5,279 bases of DNA, taken from NCBI GenBank assembly GCA_029287645.1, contig JARFQS010000621.1, positions 1 to 5,279 of the forward strand. Reading direction: 5' to 3'. Positions 1-5,279 of the stretch are shown piece by piece (position 1 is the stretch's first letter; the number at the start of each line of letters is the position of its first letter). Made by a program: the position numbers and the translations under genes. Below the pieces are notes generated by a model. That model made no database searches. It was given only the letters and a program-made list of their open reading frames with translations, and had not been told where the DNA came from. Origin of the DNA: Thermoanaerobaculia bacterium (lineage in GTDB: Bacteria > Acidobacteriota > Thermoanaerobaculia > Multivoradales > JAHEKO01).

Positions 1-46
1 GGGGAGGGGCTTGACCCCTCCCATGGGAGCCCGCAAGGGGCTCCCC
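1..46. repeat. tandem inverted repeats: two perfect 8-bp hairpins with alternative pairings
   Basis: GGGAGGGG (2-9) pairs with CCCCTCCC (15-22) around a 5-nt loop. Two bases later GGGAGCCC (25-32) pairs with GGGCTCCC (38-45), again around a 5-nt loop. The inner arms can instead form the 12-bp palindrome CTCCCATGGGAG (18-29), and the outermost GGGGAG (1-6) can pair with CTCCCC (41-46). No T run follows on the minus strand as far as the edge allows. It lies more than 100 bases beyond the helicase stop. It may be a transcription-end structure, a REP-like intergenic repeat or a regulatory RNA. The remaining bases, 47-145, show only a weak inverted repeat (60-65 with 82-87) and no supportable gene. 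Confidence 0.5.
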
Positions 47-145
47 TACATTGCCGACGCCGTCCCCCAGGCAGACCACCCGGACGGGCCTCCAGGAGAC
101 AGCGGGCCCGAAGGTTGGTGCTGGATCTACGGTTGGCGGAATTGC

Positions 146-166
146 CGACGGCTAGGTCAGCCGTCG
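146..166 (-). other. perfect 8-bp hairpin spanning the helicase stop codon
   Basis: CGACGGCT (146-153) is the exact reverse complement of AGCCGTCG (159-166), with a 5-nt loop. The helicase TAG stop (152-154) lies within it. In the direction of transcription the stem is followed by GCAATTCCGCC, not a run of T, so it is not a classical intrinsic terminator. It could stabilise the 3' end of the message or act with Rho, but it could also be chance within GC-rich coding sequence. Confidence 0.4.
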
Positions 167-1363
167 CCGAATCTTCTGTCGGCCTCGGATGGTGGTTTTG
201 CGCTCGACGTAGGGCTCGACGCCTTCGAGGGTGCAGCGTGGCAGAGGCCTACCGATGGCCTTTTCGATTCGTTGGATGTCTTCTTTATCCTGCCAGGTAG
301 CGATCGTCGAAACGGTGCCTTCCATCGCACCGCGAGCCGTACGCCCTGCACGATGGATGTAGTCCTCTACCGAGCCTGGCGGGCCGTAGTTGACGATGTG
401 CTCGATGATCGGGATGTCGATGCCGCGCGCCGCGATGTCGGTGGCCAGCAGAATGCGGTGCTCGCCCTGACGAAGGCCCTGTAGGGCCGCGACCCTCTGC
501 TTCTGGGTGCGATCGGAGTGAATGCGCTCGACAGGATGGCCTTCCTTTTCGAGTTGCTTGGTGGCCCACTCGGCATCCACCTTGCGGCGCAGGAAGACGA
601 GCATGCTGCCTTTTTCCTCGGCCGCAAGGGCGAGGAGGCAGTGCTTGGCGTCGTCGGGCTCCACGAGGTAGAGACGGTGCTCGATCCCCTCGGCAGTCCG
701 CATTTCAGGTCGCAGATCGAGGCGCACCGGTTGGCGCATGAACCGCCGAGCCAGGTTCTCGACGGTCGAGGGCATGGTCGCAGAGAACATCATGGTCTGT
801 CGGTTCTCGGGAACGGCCTCGAAGACCCGCAGAATCTGCGGCAGAAAGCCGAGATCGAGCATGTGATCCGCCTCGTCGAGGACCAGTTTCTCGATGCGGT
901 CGAGCTTCAGATTCCTACGCTGGAAGTGGTCCCAGAGACGACCAGGCGTCGCAACGACGATGTCGGGATGCTTGCGCAGGTCCTGGATCTGCGGTCCCAG
1001 CTTGACACCGCCGATCAGACAGACGGTGCTGAGCTTGTGGTCTTTGCCGACGACGTCGAGAAAGGCCCTCGTCTGTAGCGCGATTTCGCGGGTGGGGCAG
1101 AGAATCAGCCCCCGAACTCCCTTGCCGTGGATCAGGTGCTCAGCGATGGGCAAACCGAACGCACCGGTCTTCCCCGATCCAGTCTGCGCCAGGCCGATCA
1201 CGTCCTGGCCCGCGAGAGCCTTCGGAATCACCTGAGCCTGGATGGCGGTCGGATGCTTGAAGCCGATGGAATCGAGCGAGCGCACCACCGGCTCGCTCAG
1301 ACCCAGGTCCGAGAAGGAGACATCTGTGGCAGTAGGGTCCTGGGGTACGGCGCCGGTGAACAT
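152..1363 (-). CDS. DEAD-box ATP-dependent RNA helicase (403 aa)
   Basis: Cytoplasmic ATP-dependent RNA helicase that unwinds or remodels short RNA duplexes in ribosome assembly, mRNA decay or cold adaptation. All core motifs are visible in order: Q motif (F17, then GFKHPTAIQ 34-42), Walker A AQTGSGKT (59-66), Ia PTREIALQ (90-97), GG (118-119), Ib TPGR (139-142), Walker B DEAD (163-166), SAT (194-196), motif IV LVFLRRK (255-261), motif V ATDIAARGID (307-316) and motif VI HRAGRTAR (337-344). At 403 residues it is almost only the two RecA lobes, with a short basic tail (RGRQKIRRRLT) in place of the long RG-rich or RNA-binding extensions of many RhlE- or DeaD-type enzymes. The ATG start is supported by AGGA 8 nt upstream (1372-1375). 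It begins 15 nt after the stop of the preceding binding-protein gene, so it is probably cotranscribed. The family is certain; the subfamily (RhlE, RhlB or other) cannot be told, so no symbol is given. Confidence 0.97.
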   Translation of the reverse strand: MFTGAVPQDPTATDVSFSDLGLSEPVVRSLDSIGFKHPTAIQAQVIPKALAGQDVIGLAQTGSGKTGAFGLPIAEHLIHGKGVRGLILCPTREIALQTRAFLDVVGKDHKLSTVCLIGGVKLGPQIQDLRKHPDIVVATPGRLWDHFQRRNLKLDRIEKLVLDEADHMLDLGFLPQILRVFEAVPENRQTMMFSATMPSTVENLARRFMRQPVRLDLRPEMRTAEGIEHRLYLVEPDDAKHCLLALAAEEKGSMLVFLRRKVDAEWATKQLEKEGHPVERIHSDRTQKQRVAALQGLRQGEHRILLATDIAARGIDIPIIEHIVNYGPPGSVEDYIHRAGRTARGAMEGTVSTIATWQDKEDIQRIEKAIGRPLPRCTLEGVEPYVERKTTIRGRQKIRRRLT

Positions 1364-1371
1364 TCAGTTGA

Positions 1372-1375
1372 TCCT
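1372..1375 (-). promoter_or_regulatory. ribosome-binding site of the helicase gene
   Basis: On the minus strand the 15-nt gap between the binding-protein TAG and the helicase ATG reads GGTAGGATCAACTGA. AGGA sits 8 nt before the ATG at 1363. Its position directly after the upstream stop would let terminating ribosomes restart on the helicase frame. Confidence 0.65.
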
Positions 1376-1378
1376 ACC

Positions 1379-2614
1379 CTAGTCGGGGGTCGAGATCCGA
1401 TGATCGGCGGCTGGAACGACCTTACCCTCACGAATCGTGGCGAGTCGGGTCACGGGTCGGCGACTCTGTCCGGTGGGATCCCACTCGACGATGCCGGTCA
1501 CGCCGCGCCACGGTGAAAGCTCAATCAGGGCCTGACGGATGGCGACCCGACTCAGGTCTGCCTGGGCGATCGCTTGCAGCAGCAATCGAGTGGCATCGTA
1601 GGTATGAGCAGCCGCCCAGTCGGGCTCGTTGCCAGTGCGCTCACGGAACCGCTGACTGAAACGCTCGGCTGTGGCTCCGTTCGACTCGTAGAGCAATGGA
1701 AAGACCACCCCTTCACCTGCCTCTCCGGAAGTGGCGAAAAAGAGCCGGCGTCCGACTTGAGGTCCTCCGAAGATGGCTCCAGTGAAATCCAGGTCGCGAA
1801 GGGCACGGACCAGGGTGGCACCGTCGCCAGCAGGGGCGATAACCAGGGCAGCTGCAGGGGAGAGGGCGCCGAAGCGCTTCAACTCAGGGGTCGGGTCCGT
1901 CACTCCCGGTTGCAAGTCGATGCGCAGGACCGGGCCCCGGTCGAGTGCTGCCAATTCCTGCAGGAGCTCCCGAGCCGCCATGCGGGAGTCGTGATCGGTG
2001 GTCGCCAGCAGGGCGAAATCACCTTCGCCGATTCTCGCGAGCATTCCTCTGGCCAACAGAGGAGCCCAGATGTGGTCTCCCGGTGCGACCGAGAACATCC
2101 AGGGTACGCCTGCCAGGTTCACCGACTCGTCGGTGCTGACCGGGCTGACCAGGGGGAGCCGGGCCTTGACCACGACCTGCTCCGCAAGGTGGGTCCCTGG
2201 CCCGTCCACGGAACCGAGAATCGCCAGCACATGGTCCTGGTGAACCATGCGAGCGATCTGTCCGACTCCGGTTCCCCAAGGATTCTCGGACCATCGGGGT
2301 ATCAGGCGGACGGCAAGCCCATGCAGACCGCCTGCCTCGTTCACCTCCTCGACAGCTTGAGATGCGGCCGTCCAGAGGTCTCCGTGCAGAGGGTGGGCAG
2401 GATCGGAGGGTCCGAACCATCCGATATGAACCTCGGTGAGGCTCGTAGGATCCGGACCCTCACCGACAGGGCCGAAATACTCCAGCGGCTGGAGTCGGAA
2501 GTCGTGGTACGGCTCGTCTTCTTGAGGTCCCTGTGAAGATGGAGCTTGACCGTGGAGAGGGTGCGCCAAGAGGACCAGCACCAGGATCCCCAGGGAAGAG
2601 ATCTGGTGGGCTAT
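1379..2614 (-). CDS. diverged periplasmic substrate-binding protein (LivJ-like fold), paralog of the upstream gene
   Basis: Probably an exported type I periplasmic binding protein (Peripla_BP_6/LivJ-like), 411 residues from the start chosen here. A hydrophobic segment LGILVLVLLA (8-17) followed by HGQA looks like a signal peptide; the binding fold starts near residue 62 (VHIGWFGP). Paralogy with the preceding gene is clear: EY.GP linker, IGWFGP against IGFLGP, ILGSVDG against ILGTIDG, VPW against IPW, and GVTG near the C terminus. Residues that look conserved in the neighbour (NTGDTDPT, DDRQQ, RYGR) are replaced here, so the ligand probably differs or is lost. The start is uncertain. TTG at 2740 or GTG at 2725 would overlap the preceding gene by over 110 bases without a well-spaced ribosome-binding site, and GTG at 2581 would remove half the signal peptide. 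ATA at 2614 lies 6 nt after GGAGGAGG and overlaps the upstream TAG. No transporter membrane subunit lies nearby. The fold is secure; the ligand is unknown. Confidence 0.85.
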   Translation of the reverse strand: MAHQISSLGILVLVLLAHPLHGQAPSSQGPQEDEPYHDFRLQPLEYFGPVGEGPDPTSLTEVHIGWFGPSDPAHPLHGDLWTAASQAVEEVNEAGGLHGLAVRLIPRWSENPWGTGVGQIARMVHQDHVLAILGSVDGPGTHLAEQVVVKARLPLVSPVSTDESVNLAGVPWMFSVAPGDHIWAPLLARGMLARIGEGDFALLATTDHDSRMAARELLQELAALDRGPVLRIDLQPGVTDPTPELKRFGALSPAAALVIAPAGDGATLVRALRDLDFTGAIFGGPQVGRRLFFATSGEAGEGVVFPLLYESNGATAERFSQRFRERTGNEPDWAAAHTYDATRLLLQAIAQADLSRVAIRQALIELSPWRGVTGIVEWDPTGQSRRPVTRLATIREGKVVPAADHRISTPD

Positions 2615-4101
2615 TGCGAGCCTCCTCCGACGCTCGATGTGGAGAGGGGCTCTCGCTCCTGGCGTGTCGCGGGAGCGATGAAGCCGCTCGGAACGCCCAA
2701 GTCCTCGCGGGAGTAGTAGCTCCACCCCTCGCCGTCCCAACGCGTCATGAAGACCTCTCCGCCGTCATCCAGAGCGGCGTTGAGCGGAATGTCCCCGGTG
2801 ACGCCCGGCCAGGGCTCGCTGCGGTAGGCCAGGAGATCGCGGATCTTGGCCCGGTTCAGGCCGGCTTTCTGGATGGCCCAGATCAGGAGGTTCGCCCCGT
2901 CATAGGCGTGTGCGGCGTAGGTGTCGGGCTCGACGCCATAGCGCTTCTCGAATTCCCGACGGAAGCGTTCCAGCTTGGGATCCTCGCGGTGGGGATTCCA
3001 GGGATAGGTGGAGTAGACCTCCTGAGCGAGCTCACCCGCCAGACGCACAAACTCTTCGGAAGCACAGCGGTCCGAGCAGAAGAAGGGCTGATCCATCCCC
3101 CGGTCGCGCATCTGGGTCAGAATCCGGGCACCGTCCACGGCATCGCCCCAATGGATGATCGCCTGGGGCTCGGCTTCGGCGATCCGGTCGATCTGCAGCG
3201 AGAAGTCATCGCCGCCGACCGGATAGGCCATCTCGATGACGACCGGACGGCCCAGGCGCCGGCTGCCGTCCTTGATTTCCCGGACCCCGAAGCGGCCGTA
3301 CCGGTTACTGGCTCGGATGATGGCCACCCGTTCGTAACCCTGCTTGCGATAGAGATAGTCGAGCAGCATGTAGTTCTGCTGACGGTCGTCTCCGATGGTC
3401 CTGATGACCCAGGGGATGTTCGTTTCGATGAATGTGGGATCCGTGTCCCCGGTGTTGACCATCGGGATCTCGGCCTTCAGCGCCACCCGGATCGCGATAT
3501 GGGAGTTGGCACCGTCGATGGTTCCCAGGATGGCCCAGACGTTCTTCTTGTAGGCCAGATCGATGATCTCGTTACCCGAGGCCCCCCAGAGGCCGTTGTC
3601 GTTGTGCACTACCAGCTCGAAGGGGATATCACGAGGCAGGTAACCTCCGGCTGCATTCGCTTCTTCGATGGCCATTCTGGTCCCGCGAAGCATCGCTATG
3701 CCCAGAGGCTCCTCGTGACTCTGACCTCCGGTGGCTACCGAGACCGTGGGCACGATCGGGCCCAGGAAACCGATCTTGACGGTGTCGATGTCCTCGGGTT
3801 CAGGCTTGGCTCTGCCCGGCCCCGTGTATTCCATCTGCTCGAGGAAGTGCTCGAAGTAGGGTTCCACGTGACCGAAGGGCTCGACGTCGACGGCGGAGGC
3901 GCCGTAGTTCGTATTCTTCTTCAGCGGTAGGTCAGGCACCTCGTAGGGACCGACATCGATGGCCTCGAGTAGGGTCTCGGTGTCCAGGGGCTTCGCTTCG
4001 TCGGTTGCGGTCTCTTCTTCGGCCCATACCAAGGAGGGCACGATGATCAGAGCCGAGCTCAGACAGGTGATCAGCAACTTGGGTCCAAGGATGCTCTTCA
4101 T
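2611..4101 (-). CDS. exported substrate-binding protein, branched-chain amino acid (LivJ-like, Peripla_BP_6) type, 496 aa
   Basis: Periplasmic binding protein expected to capture a small ligand between two Rossmann-like lobes. A signal peptide is plain: K2 and K8, hydrophobic core LLITCLSSALIIVPSLVWA, likely cut after A27. Residues 28-104 are an acidic, proline-rich extension not usual in LivJ. The binding fold starts near 105 (VKIGFLGP 108-115) with AIEEANAAGG (144-153), VWAILGTIDGANSH (188-201), NTGDTDPT (216-223), IPW (229-231), DDRQQ (238-242), RYGR (267-270), a YDG motif with a downstream AGLNRAKIRDLL, and GVTG. The only cysteines in the mature protein are C342 and C346 (CSDRC). The ATG start overlaps the propeller gene's TGA as ATGA, with GAGG 6 nt upstream (4108-4111), so translation is probably coupled. 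Amino acids are the usual ligand class for the fold, but the ligand here cannot be read from sequence. It could serve a sensor rather than a transporter, since no permease or ATPase gene is in view. Confidence 0.93.
   Translation of the reverse strand: MKSILGPKLLITCLSSALIIVPSLVWAEEETATDEAKPLDTETLLEAIDVGPYEVPDLPLKKNTNYGASAVDVEPFGHVEPYFEHFLEQMEYTGPGRAKPEPEDIDTVKIGFLGPIVPTVSVATGGQSHEEPLGIAMLRGTRMAIEEANAAGGYLPRDIPFELVVHNDNGLWGASGNEIIDLAYKKNVWAILGTIDGANSHIAIRVALKAEIPMVNTGDTDPTFIETNIPWVIRTIGDDRQQNYMLLDYLYRKQGYERVAIIRASNRYGRFGVREIKDGSRRLGRPVVIEMAYPVGGDDFSLQIDRIAEAEPQAIIHWGDAVDGARILTQMRDRGMDQPFFCSDRCASEEFVRLAGELAQEVYSTYPWNPHREDPKLERFRREFEKRYGVEPDTYAAHAYDGANLLIWAIQKAGLNRAKIRDLLAYRSEPWPGVTGDIPLNAALDDGGEVFMTRWDGEGWSYYSREDLGVPSGFIAPATRQEREPLSTSSVGGGSQ
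2621..2628 (-). promoter_or_regulatory. strong GGAGGAGG ribosome-binding site that decides the start of the second binding-protein gene
   Basis: GGAGGAGG is read on the minus strand inside the last codons of the 496-residue binding-protein gene, where it encodes Gly-Gly-Gly. It is followed by six bases (CTCGCA) and then ATA at 2614, in frame with the second binding-protein gene. It is the strongest Shine-Dalgarno-like sequence seen in the window, and no ATG, GTG or TTG of that frame lies at a usable distance downstream. It therefore argues for initiation at ATA, or at another non-standard codon close by. Confidence 0.6.
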
Positions 4102-5279
4102 GATCCGCCTCGATTCGTTGACTGTTCCTCTGGGTCGCCGGTCGCAGCCCGATCGGAGGCTCTACGCACTCCGGGGAAATAGCCCTCGCCCCTGGCGTGA
4201 GCCAGTCCCTTCGAAGTACCGATCCAGAGATCGTTGCCGTCGAGCGCGGTCCACAGGACGTAGTTGTGAGGGATGTTCGGAGGGATGGTGCGGGTTTCGA
4301 GGACCCGCTCGCCTCGAGTGATGACCGCCTGGCCGGTGCCCGAGGCGTGGTCGGTCGTGTAGACCACCCAGGTATCTGTGGGGAAATCGGCTACCTGTGC
4401 GAGTCCCTTGTCGGTGGCGAACCAGGCTTCGTTGGCGCTTCTCGCCTTGACGGCGTTGTGGAAATCACTCGGCGTGCCGCTGTCCTTCTTGAAATAGCCT
4501 CGCCAGTGACGGCCGTCGTAGCGGGAGGCGCCGAAGTAGGTCGTCACCCAAAGGGTTTTCTCGACATAGCTCACGCCGGTCGTGATGACGTGCACGATGC
4601 CGTCGTCTCGGTACAGATCGATCTCCATCTCGCCGTCCGGGTCGAGGTAGTCCTTCCATTGCTCGGTCTCGATGTCGAACTCGAGGACTCCACTGCCCCA
4701 GACTCCCAGGTAGACCTTGCCGTCGGCGTAGCTGCAGCCGTAGTTCCAGATCTCTTCCATGGGGGCGTTCTTCTCGGTGTAGATGGTCCACTCGCCGGTG
4801 CGGGTGTTGTAGCGACTGGCGCCAGCGGTGGTGGCAGCCCAGATATTCTCGTTCTCGATGCAGACTCCATAGACCACATCGTTGACCAAACCGCTGTTGA
4901 GTTGGTGGTAGTGGTCGAAGCGGCCACCGCTGAAACGGGCCAGCCCCCCGCCGAACAGACCCAGCCAGACCTCGCCTGTCCCGGGGTCGGCCGCGATGGC
5001 CGACACCACCCGCCAGGGGAGACCATCCTCTTCGGACCAAGAGCGGATCTCCCCGGTGCGCTTGTCCAATCGGGCGAGACCGTCTTCGGTTCCGATCCAG
5101 ACCCACGGGCCATCCACGTCGATGGAGAAGATGTGGTCGTTGGGAAGGCCGTCCTCGACGGTGTACTGCTGCCAGTCCGTATAGACGAAGGGGAGGTCCA
5201 GATCGGAGACTTCCGACAGTTCAACCGAGGGCGACTCGTTGTCGACCGCCAGCCCGATCAGGGGTACCAGTACTAGGAC
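4098..5279 (-). CDS. exported seven-bladed beta-propeller protein (two-component regulator propeller repeats), 5' end outside window
   Basis: The frame stays open to the right edge, so the start codon lies beyond 5279; 393 residues are visible. The first visible residues, VLVLVPLIGLA, look like the core of a signal peptide. Seven blade signatures follow at visible residues 61 (WIGTEDGL), 104 (VWLGLFGGGL), 146 (IWAATTAGA), 189 (VYLGVWGSGV), 243 (LWVTTYFGAS), 285 (AWFATDKGL) and 351 (LWIGTSKGL). These match the Reg_prop family, whose propellers usually form the periplasmic sensor part of hybrid histidine kinases. Here the protein ends about 34 residues after the last blade signature, with no transmembrane helix, kinase or output domain, so it appears to be a free-standing exported propeller. 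An insertion separates blades six and seven. Its TGA overlaps the next gene's ATG by four bases, and the end of its frame encodes RGGS because it contains that gene's ribosome-binding site. Ligand or partner is unknown; binding the coupled binding proteins is a guess. Confidence 0.9.
   Translation of the reverse strand, partial: VLVLVPLIGLAVDNESPSVELSEVSDLDLPFVYTDWQQYTVEDGLPNDHIFSIDVDGPWVWIGTEDGLARLDKRTGEIRSWSEEDGLPWRVVSAIAADPGTGEVWLGLFGGGLARFSGGRFDHYHQLNSGLVNDVVYGVCIENENIWAATTAGASRYNTRTGEWTIYTEKNAPMEEIWNYGCSYADGKVYLGVWGSGVLEFDIETEQWKDYLDPDGEMEIDLYRDDGIVHVITTGVSYVEKTLWVTTYFGASRYDGRHWRGYFKKDSGTPSDFHNAVKARSANEAWFATDKGLAQVADFPTDTWVVYTTDHASGTGQAVITRGERVLETRTIPPNIPHNYVLWTALDGNDLWIGTSKGLAHARGEGYFPGVRRASDRAATGDPEEQSTNRGGS
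4108..4111 (-). promoter_or_regulatory. ribosome-binding site of the 496-residue binding-protein gene
   Basis: GAGG on the minus strand lies 6 nt before the ATG at 4101 and within the final codons of the propeller gene. Together with the ATGA stop/start overlap, it supports the chosen start and translational coupling of the two exported proteins. Confidence 0.7.

Noticed and set aside
1..46. Intrinsic transcription terminator for the operon.
   Set aside because: The stems are strong, but no T run follows either stem in the direction of transcription within the window, so only a structured repeat is claimed.
1..79. A possible next gene starting at GTG 79 on the minus strand, 9 nt after GGAGG (89-93), open to the left edge.
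   Set aside because: Only 26 codons are visible, the frame runs straight through the hairpin cluster, and the residues match nothing recognisable; the left flank is needed.
518..1078. A plus-strand open frame of 186 codons opposite the helicase.
   Set aside because: It overlaps the catalytic core of an intact DEAD-box helicase and is explained as its complement.
1574..2536. A plus-strand open frame of 320 codons opposite the second binding-protein gene.
   Set aside because: The minus strand shows paralogy to the neighbour; the plus-strand product has no recognisable motif.
2611..2640. A -1 ribosomal frameshift fusing the two binding proteins, possibly stimulated by GGAGGAGG.
   Set aside because: The second frame is -1 relative to the first, but there is no slippery heptamer, and the hydrophobic export segment just after the junction makes separate exported proteins more likely.
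2533..3930. A long plus-strand open frame of 465 codons opposite the 496-residue binding-protein gene.
   Set aside because: It is the antisense of a clear gene with signal peptide and family motifs; its translation is rich in V, D, G and R with no recognisable domain, as expected of a GC-rich shadow frame.
1379..4101. A complete ABC amino acid transporter operon.
   Set aside because: Only binding-protein genes are present; the neighbouring genes are a propeller and a helicase, not a permease or ATPase.
4197..5276. A plus-strand open frame of 359 codons opposite the propeller gene.
   Set aside because: The opposite strand carries seven propeller signatures; the plus-strand product shows only low-complexity valine, aspartate and glycine stretches.

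Overview
The window is GC-rich bacterial DNA. All four recognisable genes lie on the minus strand, so they read from the right edge to the left. Two or three of the products carry secretory signal peptides and two have the periplasmic binding-protein fold, which suggests a Gram-negative-type cell. The sequence alone does not fix the phylum.

In transcription order: (1) the right edge holds a 5'-truncated gene (4098 to beyond 5279) for an exported, free-standing seven-bladed beta-propeller of the two-component-regulator-propeller type, with a signal-peptide core at the window edge and no kinase or DNA-binding domain after the propeller. (2) Its TGA stop overlaps, as ATGA, the ATG of a 496-residue exported substrate-binding protein of the branched-chain-amino-acid (LivJ-like, Peripla_BP_6) fold (2611-4101). 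(3) The TAG of that gene overlaps the likely start of a second, strongly diverged binding-protein paralog (1379 to about 2614). No ATG, GTG or TTG fits that start well, and an ATA placed 6 nt after a GGAGGAGG ribosome-binding sequence fits best. (4) Fifteen bases after the paralog begins a compact DEAD-box RNA helicase (152-1363).

The spacing suggests one polycistronic unit with translational coupling, whose promoter lies beyond the right edge. The first three products are probably exported and may form a ligand-capture or sensing module. No ABC permease or ATPase gene is present, so the binding proteins are orphans within this window. The helicase is a cytoplasmic RNA-remodelling enzyme, and its link to the other three may be only positional.

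The leftmost 151 bases contain no supportable gene. They hold a perfect 8-bp hairpin across the helicase stop codon and, at 1-46, two tandem perfect 8-bp hairpins whose arms can also pair in other ways. No classical intrinsic terminator, RNA gene, CRISPR array or mobile element was recognised. The most notable points are the apparent ATA start, the coupled propeller plus paired binding-protein layout, the divergence of the second binding protein at the likely ligand site, and the hairpin cluster at the left edge.
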